From NCBI GenBank assembly GCA_000226015.1, contig JH152778.1:47653-111652 (forward strand): a DNA stretch of 64,000 nucleotides. The letters are read 5' to 3'. The translations under genes were made by a program, and so were the position numbers. Positions 12,301 through 22,201 of this stretch are shown piece by piece; position 1 is the first letter of the stretch, and every line of letters begins with the position of its first letter. This stretch comes from Mnemiopsis leidyi. Its lineage: Eukaryota; Ctenophora; Tentaculata; Lobata; Bolinopsidae. The notes beneath the pieces are model-generated. The model made no database searches and had not been told where the DNA came from. It saw only the letters and a list, made by a program, of their open reading frames with translations.

Positions 12301-13610
12301 AGCAGCAAGTAGAACATAAAGTTGCGCGCGCAGCAATATTTTATCACGCTTTCCCATTTCAGATCGACAGTTTCCGATTTAGAAGGTCGCTTGTCGTCAA
12401 TAGAGGGATCTGTTGCACGTGGCACACCATTTAGAAACGAATCTGCTACCCCTGGAAGTAAGTATTTTAAGAAATCGTGGTTAAAATAGGTTCCGTATTG
12501 GTGCTTTAGTGGGAGAAAACGTTGCCAGTCAAGCTGCATTTTAGCAAGCATGACTAGCTTGAGAAGCAGTCTACTGATAAGTATTGAGTAATGACATCAT
12601 GCTGTTATCTCTTTTCTGCACGTTATATAGATTGTTATATAGATCGGCGGAGCTTGACTTTTGAACTCTGAACTCTTGCAGGTCTGCGAGATAGTTCTGC
12701 AACTCGAGGATCCAGCTATATAGCCGACTTGGCCTTTAATAAGTCACGTCAAATACCGGTCAAAGAAAATAGGAACAGAGTTCTGGATGAGCTAGATATA
12801 TCATATGGTAAGATTTTATCCTCCTATTATTCTTCAGTTGTGAGATCCTGACAACACTTACAAAGCCCTGCACTTTATCTGTACCATTTCCCACTTAGCG
12901 ATTACGTTGTTCTTTCCTTAACTGTCATCATTCGTCAATTCGTAATTATCTTAATACTTTTTCAGATGATTTAAGTTTGCTGTCAGATGATATTGATGAC
13001 GAAGATGATGAAGCTGTTGATAAAAGTATTGACATCTCGGAAACTAGCACGTTCAAAGATGGCAAGAATAAAAGCATAAACCTCAGTAAGTTTATCTCTT
13101 CTGATATATGGGAATATTTATCTCCAGCATAATCTGCAATTTAACACATCCAAGAAAGAAAGTTTTATATGCGGTTAAGATGTAAATCGTTCCCCAATAA
13201 TTGATCTTTTGGCTGGCGAACTTATTTCTCGTGAACACGGGCGAATTCGCAAGAATTGAACTACTAACGTTCGCTACATAATTGTTGCTTTTTTTCCGCC
13301 AATCCTAGAGGAGTGCGCTAAGGGCATTTGCCTATGCAATCTTCTTCGGTCGACTCAGCCGAATGACCGGGAAACCGTGATTGAGGGTTAAATGAGGAGG
13401 GTCTCCATCAAAAGATCTAGAATCTTCCAGGAGCCCCTTCAGTATAACTGTAAAAGCCTGGGTACAGGTGTAACAAATACAATAAATTTTTACAAAGTTT
13501 GTTCGGCAGGTTTGACAGAATCTGTGTCAGTTGGTGGAGAAACTCTGTCGATGGCCGGGGAACTTATATCAAATATGTCTGGAATTCTTTCAGATGAGGA
13601 CATCTCGTAA
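6330..13610 (+). CDS. Coiled-coil protein, ten exons, 444 aa, unrecognised family
   Basis: Exons: 6330-6438, 6666-6907, 7184-7363, 7554-7669, 11687-11754, 11928-12105, 12363-12457, 12682-12807, 12966-13085, 13510-13610; all phases agree and the sum is 445 codons with the TAA. Start ATG 6330 ('MSAEDWEQRFEAVV'). The N-terminal 35 residues are helical, followed by a Ser/Asn/Tyr-rich linker (about 40-115). Heptad-like coiled coil then runs from 'LWQQENEILTLRKQ' through exon 6. The C-terminus is acidic ('DDIDDEDDEAVDK') and Ser-rich. It has no signal peptide or membrane segment. Centrosomal or cytoskeletal scaffolding is a reasonable guess, but I do not recognise a family. Intron 4 is 4 kb and hosts minus-strand frames. 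The acceptor of exon 5 lies in a perfect 38-bp tandem duplication. Donor GTTCTG after exon 3 is the weakest junction. Confidence 0.7.
7920..8378 (-). CDS. Small type I membrane protein frame, intron-nested
   Basis: 152 codons on the strand opposite the coiled-coil gene, inside its intron 4. The first ATG is at 8378; a second at 8342 ('MQALFVFLYALVILKTHSA') would make a cleaner signal peptide. A polar, Asn/Asp/Glu-rich ectodomain of about 85 residues with a few N-glycosylation-type sites follows. It ends in a strong hydrophobic span ('LEVIVTISLSITAILFFIAG') and a very short tail ending 'YINNC'. I do not recognise a family. No intron is needed. A real gene is plausible because both hydrophobic ends are in place. 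Confidence 0.45.
   Translation of the reverse strand: MFAFSIAGIYINMQALFVFLYALVILKTHSAPKEIKHSILKRSRNRTEDAEIFRENLKLYTHLQAEDSTTAPSFDRMTEAVGLWEETVNGNYMDSTSEFRRDPEHYHTDIAISKYGDNYLEVIVTISLSITAILFFIAGISTIMVACYINNC
8428..8664 (-). CDS. Short hypothetical frame
   Basis: 78 codons from ATG 8664, possibly a first exon. A donor-like GTAGAC follows 'LYSK', near the end of the frame. The sequence is polar and helix-compatible ('ILQQKMFKQLNNQHLLCELRK') and unrecognised. It lies 50 bp upstream (same strand) of the membrane-protein frame. Weakly supported; it could be chance. Confidence 0.2.
   Translation of the reverse strand: MRKFMSKCMSVVHGPTSPRMSEDVLRCHPIVNRILQQKMFKQLNNQHLLCELRKWHSQAFTFDDVMHLYSKGRRNIVL
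9153..9395 (-). CDS. Short frame with one membrane span
   Basis: 80 codons from ATG 9395. There is a polar N-terminus, then a hydrophobic stretch ('ILTILLLIFGNSVALILL') followed by a basic stop-transfer 'HKNKR', then a Cys/Ser-rich end. It may be a membrane exon of a minus-strand gene in the same host intron, but no partner exons were found with certainty. Confidence 0.22.
   Translation of the reverse strand: MIPRVPENRSEPFEPSVTVRSVFVSRSILTILLLIFGNSVALILLHKNKRQYHSIKCHCYRSRPKESGVCISSHQSYYSF
9396..10559. other. Intronic sequence, no supported gene
   Basis: Part of intron 4 of the coiled-coil gene. The phrase 'GGTCCGGA' and variants ('TCCGGACC', 'GGTCCGATA') recur between about 9790 and 10110, which suggests an old degraded repeat. 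Short open frames here have no features of real proteins. Confidence 0.4.
10560..11051 (-). CDS. Secreted mucin-like repeat protein, probable GPI anchor
   Basis: One exon, 163 codons, ATG 11051. The N-terminus is a textbook signal peptide ('MLRLYCMFLALLCTAATSSEA'). The middle (about 45-105) is built of 8-residue repeats of the type 'xVTEPAAE', many carrying an N-x-T glycosylation site ('NVTEPA'). A Ser/Thr/Glu region follows, and the chain ends in a hydrophobic tail ('ATIGVLLFTYL') with no cytoplasmic residues, as expected for GPI anchoring. The repeats are visible in DNA as a 24-bp period. It is nested antisense in intron 4 of the coiled-coil gene. Role unknown; a cell-surface glycoprotein is the natural reading. 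Confidence 0.6.
   Translation of the reverse strand: MLRLYCMFLALLCTAATSSEAGPVLTQSEGLPNPPTATDPPIRNVSEAADRNLTEVAEKVTEPVAEKVTEPAAKNVTEPAAENVTEPAAENVTESVAKNVTEPATEREPTDEKETGTVVTHESDYSLPPTTPALEESRSESSSQKVHLFCFEATIGVLLFTYL
11611..11686 (+). repeat. Perfect 38-bp tandem duplication of a 3' splice site
   Basis: Copies 11611-11648 and 11649-11686 are identical. Each contains a pyrimidine-rich tract, a CTAAT branch-point-like motif and a terminal TTTTTCAG. The second copy abuts exon 5 of the coiled-coil gene. Confidence 0.9.
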
Positions 13611-13799
13611 CATTAGCTGTTTTCTTAGTTTCTTTGCTTCGACTTACAGAATGAATATTCATCAATGAACACTGCATGAAAGTCGCAGAAGCAAAAACAA
13701 ACGTTATAAATCGAAGTTTGATAGAGATTTCTAATTCTGGAAATGTTGGTTAACAATTGATTCAATTTATATTTACAAAATTTGGTGAAATGTTATCAA

Positions 13800-13805
13800 T
13801 TTATT
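13800..13805 (-). terminator. PolyA signal of doublet-cysteine gene 1
   Basis: AATAAA on the minus strand, 210 nt past the stop codon of gene 1. The coiled-coil gene ends convergently at 13610, so the two 3' UTRs probably meet or overlap. Confidence 0.5.
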
Positions 13806-14014
13806 GTTTTGTAGAAAGTGTAGCCAATACCAGTAGCAATTTAGCGTATCATATTTTTACCGGAATTATAAATCTAGAACAACTGCAACTGTCAACTTAG
13901 TTATGATGGAACGAATCGCCCTATATATTTGGAGATTGATTTTCAAAAGTACTGATTAGTTGTTACCATTATAGTATACCATTAAACGTAAAATTATTGT
14001 CTTTGTTTGATTCG

Positions 14015-17000
14015 TTAATGTAACACACTTTGCTGGTTATGAGCGTTCATTATGTCCTTCACGGGTTGATTTTTATGTACTTGTAGAACCCCTTTTGTAT
14101 TTTTGTCTAACGATATTTTCTTGTTATTCCTTTCGATCTCTTGATAAGAATCGTTATTTGACTCCTGCGATGAAGTTTCCTGAAAAGAAATTTAGCTAGA
14201 ATCGACGCTTAATAACTGACGATGGAAAATACTGGTAAACTCTTGATTTAGTGATTTGTATGATTGTTTTTACAAAAATTATTATCATGATAGCTAACAA
14301 TCGGTGTAGTGAATAGGCATAAAAATGAAGAAAGAAGAAGCTGCTCTTTGTGGAAAAAGACCGAGAGAAATAGGAGGTACGTTCAAATAGACATTTTAGT
14401 GAAATACTTGCCTCTAAATCAGATAATTCCTCGTTTTCACTGAGATCCATGCAGTACACACAGCTGCCATCTCCAACGTTACACTGATGTCTTGAGCACA
14501 ACATCCGTTGAAGTTTTGGTACTGAATGTTTGTAGAATGTCCTCAGGATCTCGTCTTCCGGTTTAGGCTGGTTTTCTAGAGTGATTTAGATCTTAGAGTT
14601 TTAGGTGTGGTTCGTATCGCTCTAGTGAGTCAAGGTTCACTAATGTAAGCTGTTTGCACTAGATTCCAAACTGCTTTATCAACAGAGTACGTGACGTTGA
14701 GAATGGTCTTGTTATTGACTGTGCCAGGGAGACCTGGCGATTTATCACATTTTCATTCTTGGTTGCAGCTCACTTAACCTACCGGAATAAGGCTCGCTAG
14801 CCAGACTATGAAACTCGCTGTTAGAGCTATGAACATGACCCTCTGTTGAACTATGATACTCTGTCTCTCGGCTCTCTGTCCCCTGAATAGTTAGAAATGG
14901 TAAAATTATAGATACATGATGGCTGACAGTGACACCTGATCTATTATCATTACTCAAGTTTCCATCTGAAGCAACTGCAGGAATCATTTTATTTTACCCC
15001 AAGTTTCTCGCAAAATCTTATTCTTACAAACCCTCGAGAGAGCGTTGTTCCTTGTGTTTTGTGGAGTTGGAGGTTTTGGGGCGCTGTTCATGTTGCTGCT
15101 TCCAGTTCCAGTCGCAGTGCCAGGGTTGGAGTTTCCCGAATTGCTGTAGGATGGTGGAGCCTCGTACTCCGGGGGTTGTCGGCCGTGGGTTGAGCTGGTG
15201 TTCCTGTAATCCCTAGTCAACGTGCTGCCTGAGTTTGGTTGGTTTATGTACACTCTAAATATTGCACCTTCCATTTGTTTTAATGGTAACTTATTTGATT
15301 TTGTGCAAGTTTCAACTCTAACACATAATCTTGTAGTTGTAGAAATATTTTCAGTTTTTTATAGCCGTATCGTTATTGGCACTCCTACACCACGTACCGT
15401 AGTCGTAGTAGTACCAGGAGTTATCAGAAGGGAGGTTTCCGGCATTTCTCTGAGTCTGATACTCGCTGTACTCCTCCTGAATACACTGGTAGAGGGACAG
15501 GAGGAGCAGTGCTAATATCACCGATCCGCATATACCTAGCAGTATCCTGGAGAAAAGCGCAAATTTATTACTTGCTATGAGTATGAAGTTTCGTGTTGCC
15601 TCGTTCAAGTTAAAGCAATATAAATGATCAAAATCGATTAGTATAATACACGGCCTTTATAGTCACGGGCTACTCTACAATACATCCGAGTCTTACTTGA
15701 GAGATTTTTACTTTTCCGATACAAACATGATTATCATGCAAGATTTACCAAACGAAGACGGGTGTCTTGAAGCAGCACGTATTTCTAGACCGGTCAGGAC
15801 AACAAACAGTCCCCTTTGGACAACATTTCACATCATTTTTCCTCTTGTCCCAGCAGCAGGATTCCTTGGCTTTACAGCAGTGGTTGGAGGTGCCGTGATA
15901 GCAGCAGGTACCGTCCCTCGGGCAGCATACCCCCGAGTTGACGTGAGGGTTGCAGCATTTGAACAAGGTACCGGGAAACGCGGGGCATCTGAGAAAGGAA
16001 GAGTGTAAGAGTCGGTCTGGTAAACTCGGGCATTTTCTGTTTTGTTTGGTCTATTTCTGCTGTTTAGACAGTCTGTTTTGTTATGTGTTGTCATGGACAG
16101 TGCATTGTCGGTAACAGAGTAAAGTCTGGACTCTAGCTCTTACTGCCACCAAGATGTTCTTCCAGTTCCAGTTACAGGAAGTGCTCCATCCTCCACGGCC
16201 ACCACAAATTCTCAAATACAAGCTATACCCCGGTCCACATGCTGTACTGCCTCAAGACACCAGCCTCCACACACAAATCTTCCACAACAACAACAAATTA
16301 CCAGATCCAGAGGGGTGTTATCCAACAACACCCTGACCTCCTGTTCATCCTACCGACCCCACAACACCGGAACCCAGGAGGACAACACGAAACACCCCGG
16401 TAGTGGTAGCCCCAGCAGCACGTGTCTAGAGGTCCACAACAGGCTGTCCAGTGGTGGTGATAGCAACATTGAGCTGAGGCTTGGCAACATGTGTTGCCAT
16501 AGAAACTCTGGGTGTTGCAGCACTGGTCCGTCTGGTCACATCTGTAGTGTCGTGTGTGTTTGCATGGTTGTATTGTTGAAATGGTGAAGTGGTATAAACG
16601 ATTTGTGATGATTTGTGAGGTTCAGAGGTTGAGAAGTTAAATGCTTTGCTCCAAAGCTTTAATTATGTTTTCTATTATGATTAAGTAACTAACAAAACAT
16701 CTGATTAAACTACGAAAGATCAAACTAAAATAAACACATGTATATGTAATATTTCAAATTGCAAACGGCGATTTAGACACTACAACTTACGTTCCTTTGT
16801 TGCATTGGTACCCAATTCCCTGAAAACGAAATTAGAAGCAGTAGTAGGATTATTTTGAATCATTTAGAAAACTTTACATTTCAAAAGTCAAACCTCTGAG
16901 CTGAAGTGATAAGTGAAAACTTGTAAACTCATAAGATCAAAAGAAAGTCTTTATACAATTACAACAGTGTTACTGTTACTGTTGTCCGCCGTCGCCGCGC

Positions 17001-17394
17001 CGCGTGATTTTTGTACGCCGCCACCACCGGTAATTTTCCGCGGCGTGAAATCGGAAATTTCATTGCAAATGCAATTGCCGATGAATAATTAAGGGCCGAT
17101 TAAGCTCATTTGGGGGAGCACTGATCATCTGTATAATTGGAGGTTGATGAATATATTCCATTTTATTTCTATACTTATCTTGCACAGGGCAAAAAAAATT
17201 AGAATAACTCGGAACTCTTCACGCCGGCGTATGCCGCCGCCGCTGCGAATTTTGGTAAAACGCCGCTGAGTTTCTTAAAATACGGTGGCGTACAACACTG
17301 AATTACAAGCAAATGTTACCAGTTACACACAAAATGAAAAGTGTACCTGAGTGATCAATAAAGAGACGACCACACCAAGCAGGCCATATTGCAT
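14015..17394 (-). CDS. Doublet-cysteine type I membrane protein 1 with two alternative ectodomain exons
   Basis: Exons on the minus strand: 17347-17394 (signal peptide 'MQYGLLGVVVSLLITQ'), 16791-16819, head A 16302-16541, head B 15749-15988, membrane exon 15398-15546, tail exons 15032-15228, 14783-14882, 14412-14521, 14015-14179. With one head, 345 aa. Heads A and B are each 240 nt with phase 2 at both ends; A spliced to B gives an in-frame TGA. Each head has one single Cys and eight Cys-Cys doublets, spaced CC-x8/9-CC-x5-CC-x7-CC-x5-CC-x9-CC-x5-CC-x7/10-CC, and ends 'TPLWIW' or 'TPVFVW' just before the membrane span ('ILLGICGSVILALLLLSLY'). The tail has Tyr runs and PY motifs (PPEY, PPSY) that could bind WW-domain ubiquitin ligases. 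The layout recalls Shisa/VOPP1/WBP1-type adaptors and granulin ladders, but the spacing matches neither. Exon 8 ends in a GC donor (GAG|GCAAGT). Confidence 0.78.
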
Positions 17395-17513
17395 CTCAGT
17401 TTTCGAATCTTCTTTTCTTTTTTCCTTCACAGTCACACCACCAATGTAGTTCCCTCTTAAAGCTCACATTTTAGTATCATGTGGCTATAAGGTTAATTGT
17501 TGGTTTATTATCG

Positions 17514-17519
17514 TGGATT
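17514..17519 (-). terminator. PolyA signal of doublet-cysteine gene 2
   Basis: AATAAA on the minus strand, between the stop of gene 2 (18153) and the start of gene 1 (17394), as expected for separate head-to-tail genes. About 630 nt of 3' UTR is implied. A (TTTG/TCTG)n microsatellite lies in between, at about 17845-17890. Confidence 0.45.
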
Positions 17520-18152
17520 TTAGAAAAGCTCGCTGTATAATTGTAAATATAACATATTTAAACTATCATTTCTCAGGCGTTGCAGAAGAAACACCAAAGA
17601 CAGGCTGGTTTTGAGATCAATATGCAAACACTATCATATCTATTGACGGTTAGTAATGTTAGTTTTCTTAAGTAAAATTACTACTAGCATTATGTTGACT
17701 TCAAAATGAATTTATAGAAAATCGACGATCCTCTAGGTCAACAATGAAAATCTCCCCTGCCTCGGCAGTCTACTTTAAATTAAACTTGAGGTTGCAATGT
17801 CAGTCTCAGTATTTATGATCACCGCTGTTCACAATTATTGTCGGCTGTTTGTTTGTCTGTCTGTTCGTTTGTTTGTCTGTCTGTTTGTACCAAGTTCTGC
17901 AGTCTGGGCACTCTTGTAACACCTTTCTTGTTGTTCAACTCGTATACAATCTTAAACATTGCCGTGTCATATTGATATTTCTGCTTTTCACTTGATAGCG
18001 ATATTACAGAATTGTATTTACCGTCGAATGTAATCCTTATTGTCACGAACGAACTTCGGTAAAACTGTAGTAAAATTCAAGTTGAGACTGTACGCTGTAC
18101 ATTGTACTATAAAGTATACATCGTGCAATATAACATTGTACAGAAGTCAGAA

Positions 18153-21100
18153 CTATGATTTGCCTACCGAGTTGCCCTGTCTAATTTCCTCCTCATCCTC
18201 CCACGAACTACAATGAAACGAACTGTCACTGTCACTGTCACTGTTGTAACTGTTACTGACCCCCTCTGCTATTCCGCTGTCCAGTGTCAGTTGGGATGTT
18301 GTCCTGAGGTGCAATATCCTAACTTGACGTTTTTCTATAAGTAAGCTGAGCTGTTTCTTGGTACTCTGATGTTTAAAGTTGGTGGTTGAAAAGCACCGAC
18401 CGGCGCTATGTCGGATGTTTGGAAATGGAAACTTATTTGATGACTGACACAACTTAAACTAAAACAATATCGGATATGAATGAACAAAGCTCGTGTGTCA
18501 AACGTATTTTCCAAAATTTACTGAAGGTGAAATAAACGCCGTTTAGGAATTAATGCCCTGCTATTCAGAAATTTGAGACTTCTTTTACAACTACCGTAGC
18601 CTTAAAATCAATTATTGCGCTAGTACTCTTGATCCGACATGCTGAATAGTTTATATGGGCGTCGGAGTGGTTTACTGGATTTCTCAAAATCAGGCCTGGA
18701 CTGATCACTCAAGATCCAAATGGACTTGGCACTTTTAACCGAAATAGGCTGAAGTGTTTTGCTAAAAATTGGATTATCTTGCCATTAATGACATCTGGAG
18801 GGATCAGTCCAGGTCTGATTTTGAGAAATACAGTAATCCACTCCTACACCCATATGAATTATTCAGAATGTTGGATAAAGAGTACTAGCGCAATAACAGT
18901 GGAGTAAAAACCAAATTTTGCTAAATAATGCGTTGGGCTTAAGGTGCGAATTGCAAACCTTCTAGCTAAACAAGAATAACAAAATTTAGCTGTAAAGAAC
19001 GTTAAGCTAAATAGTATTTTAGCGATAAAGTGCGAATCGCGCACCATTTAGCTAAAAATATCAAAGGCATTAATTAGGTTTTAGCTAAATAGTGTTTTTA
19101 GCTATATAGTGCGATAACTAACTTACAATTTGTTTCAGAATTGTTAACAGTTATTACTAAACAAGCTGCTGCCTGCTTGATCAGTTAAAAATTTAATTGC
19201 TAAATCAATGATATACTTACCCTCCTAAATTCGATCGTTCAGATTCCAAAGTGTTACTTCTACTTCCAGTCTTGTTTTTAGACTTTCTCTCAAAGGTTCG
19301 TCTCAGATATCTGTCCCACATACTTCCTAAAGGTGACTCCGAATCTTCACGTGATTCGAGACGTGCAACATCACATGTTTCTGCACGTGCGACATCACGT
19401 GCAACATCACATGACCCTTGTCCTGCCTCTATTTTCCCGGCTATTCCTCCCGTATCTTCCCGAGAGTCATCTAACGACACAGAAGTCTCCAAATCAGATC
19501 CTCCACCTTCCATTCTGGAAGTTTCCACCTCACTCAGATCTGACCGGTTCAGACTGTCAGTCGGAGGTTGCTGTTGGGTACTGGCCCCCCTCTGCACCCC
19601 ACCACCCACACCCCTGTTAGGGGGTGGGGTGTTGTATGTCTGCTCGTAGTTAGGAGGTGGTGTGGTGTAGCTTGGAGGTGGGGTGGGGTACGGCCGGGGC
19701 TCGTTGTACAGGTCGTTACTGTTGTAGGTGTTGTTGTAGGTCCCGTAATCGCTTTGGTAGTTGTTGTAGTTGTGGTACGCCGTACCTGTCGGTAAGAGTA
19801 ACTTAAATAAATTAAACTTAAACTTGTAGCCGAAGGTCGTTAGCTGTCCTATCTTTACAAAGAACTAACAAATCTAACATCTTTGCTGTGACGTGTGTAT
19901 CTAATGCAACATCAGGTCAAGTTCAAATACCGAAATCTCGTGTGTTAGAGCTCTGCTCCTCCACCATACACTCAACAAGAGACAACAGTAACATCAGCAG
20001 GATGAGGGACAGTGAGATCCCCATTATTATCCACAGCCAGACCGGGACCTCGTAGCAACAAGCGTTACGGAGTCCGCCGTACCTTCCTGCTCCACAGCAC
20101 CTGGTTAGATTGTCACGTGTCACTGTTACTCAGTTACTCGGTAACTCACTGTTACTCAGGTACTCGGTTACTCAATGGTCATCGGTAACTTAATGGTCAT
20201 CGATAATTCATATTTGAATTACCGATTTTTGAAGTGTCTAAGACTGTAATGAAGATTTTGTTGAAAGACCTACTGTTACTTTAGAATAAAGTTTAGCAAT
20301 AACGGTAGGCAAAGAACAAATTTGAGCACTGTTTAAATATTGCACAGCTAGGACTGTAGAAAGCGGTGAATAAAAGAACAGAAGAGTAGACCATGAGTTA
20401 GGAGTTAGGACATGCAATAACAAATATATTTGTTCATTATACTTATAGTTATAGCACTATGATGCTTCTTAACGTTATGCTACACAAGTACAAACTAGAG
20501 GTTTCAGAGAAGCGAGTATTAAACAAGAAATGTACCTGTAGTTGGCTGGACAACAGGTTACACCCCTGTATTTGTGGTTTGCACAGCAGGAGTCCATCGG
20601 ACCGCAACACTTAGCGCGCGGCCCGTTGGCACAACACGTGCTGGACTGAGGGCAGCACGTGTTGAAGAAACTTCTGACGTTGCAACATTGATCCGACCCG
20701 TCACACCTGTCGGGTAGATTAATGTGACTGTAACAGTTACCATTACTGTTACAGTTAATGTGACTGTAACAGTTACTGTTACTGTTACTGTTACTGTTAC
20801 TGTTACTGTTACTGTTACTGTCACTGTTACTGTTACTGATACAGTTACAGTCACAGTAATAGTTACTGTTACTGTAACAGGTAATAGTTACTGTTACTGT
20901 AACAGGTAACTTTACTGTAACTGTTACAGTTACTGTTATTGTAACTGTTACAGTTACTGTTATTGTCACAGTTACTGATACAGTTGCTGTTACAGTTACA
21001 GTTACAGTTACAGTTGCTGTTACAGTTACTGGTACAGTTGCTGTTACAGTTACCGTTGCTGATATTGTTACTGTCACTGTTGCTATTACAGTTACTGTTA

Positions 21101-21462
21101 CCGTTACTGTTACTGTTAGTTGTTACTGTTACTGTTACTGTTACTTTTGCTGTTGTTGTGGCTGTAACTTTAACAGTTGTTGCTGCAGTAAAATATACAG
21201 TGACAATTACACTTGCAGTTACAACTTACAATCTCGGTAACAGTTTCTATTTTTTTGTTGCACTCATGGCTTTTGGCGATTCGGGGTTAATAAGGTGGAC
21301 GGCTGTTCTTAAAGTAGAGGTTAACGGATGATGGAAGAATTTTCTTCAACGGATGGACAAAAGATATAGCTTAACTTACTCCTTATCTTCGTTACACCGA
21401 TAGCTCCAAACAAAATCGACACACAAGATCAAGAACAACACAACAACCTTAACCCATTTCAT
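18153..21462 (-). CDS. Doublet-cysteine type I membrane protein 2
   Basis: Exons: 21380-21462, 20536-20706, 19931-20100, 19221-19785, 18153-18303; phases agree, 379 aa. ATG 21462 opens a signal peptide ('MKWVKVVVLFLILCVDFVWS'). A one-codon upstream ORF (ATG ACA TGA) overlaps the start. The ectodomain has the same cysteine frame as gene 1 (eight CC doublets, CC-x5-CC-x7-CC-x5-CC-x9-CC-x5-CC) and is closer to head A ('CDxxDQCCN'). Here an intron splits the doublet ladder before the last two pairs. 'EVPVWLW' precedes the membrane span ('IIMGISLSLILLMLLLSLVE'). The tail is longer than in gene 1: a Tyr/Asn-rich segment, PPPSY and PPPNY (WW ligands), then Ser/Asp/Glu- and Arg/Lys-rich parts ending in 'SSWEDEEEIRQGNS'. 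Intron 1 carries a long hexamer array. A tandem duplicate of gene 1; last-exon choice is the least certain part. Confidence 0.75.
20724..21240. repeat. Degenerate hexamer array (GTTACT/ACAGTT)n in intron 1 of gene 2
   Basis: On the plus strand the first part is dominated by (GTTACT)n, notably 20768-20835, and the later part by interleaved CAGTTACTGTTA/ACAGTTGCT variants, so the array is partly self-complementary. It starts about 20 bp from the 3' splice site of the cysteine exon. Long Thr/Val or Asn/Ser open frames across it are artefacts of the repeat. Confidence 0.85.
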
Positions 21463-22201
21463 GTCATACTTTCACAGACTGACAAGAAGTAGGAGCAAGT
21501 TCTGAGTGAAAATCGGCCCTCTAAGTAAACAATATTGTTCCGTTTATCGAGTATTAAAAGATAACGATATATGGATGTAGTTGAAAGTACCTATAATTGC
21601 AATGTTAACACAACTACACAAATAATGTATTATACATGCTGTATGACCTACTACTGAATTGTCTGGGAGACTTTTGTACTAGAAATTTACATTGTACATG
21701 TATGGTAAGCTAGCAAGCCCCAGTAGCTCTCACTGAGTATCTTGAAAATGCCACATTTTCACACACTTGAACAAACTTCCGGGCTCGGCAGTTCGATAGG
21801 AGATTTGAGGGTTACGGGGCAATTTCTATTTCCTGATCATTTAATACTTTTTTGAGATATCCTTAACTGGATAAAATACATTGTACGTGACACAGTTAAC
21901 TCTTTAACGTTATGTTCGATAATTAGTAATCTGAAAGTATCACTAACAATAGAAAAACGGTTCACTTCATAAAATCACAAATTTTTATAAAACAAAGAAA
22001 CTTAATTGTTACAATGCATATTTGCCCATAAAATCTTGTGATGAAAAATAAGATTCAGCTGACAAGTTCATCTTGATTGTTGAATGAGCACGACTTAAAC
22101 TATGCCTATAGCTAAAGATAGCTATAATGTAGCACGTCGATGACCATTGACCTTGTAAAGATGTCTCATGTAGCCGATTGTACTCTTTTCTATCACTCAT
22201 G

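Noticed and set aside
16154-16587. Plus-strand frames across head A
   Set aside because: The minus strand carries the conserved doublet-cysteine pattern and correct splice sites.
20475-21077. Long Thr/Val and Asn/Ser open frames
   Set aside because: They are translations of the GTTACT hexamer array; only the Cys-rich end (20536-20706) is an exon.
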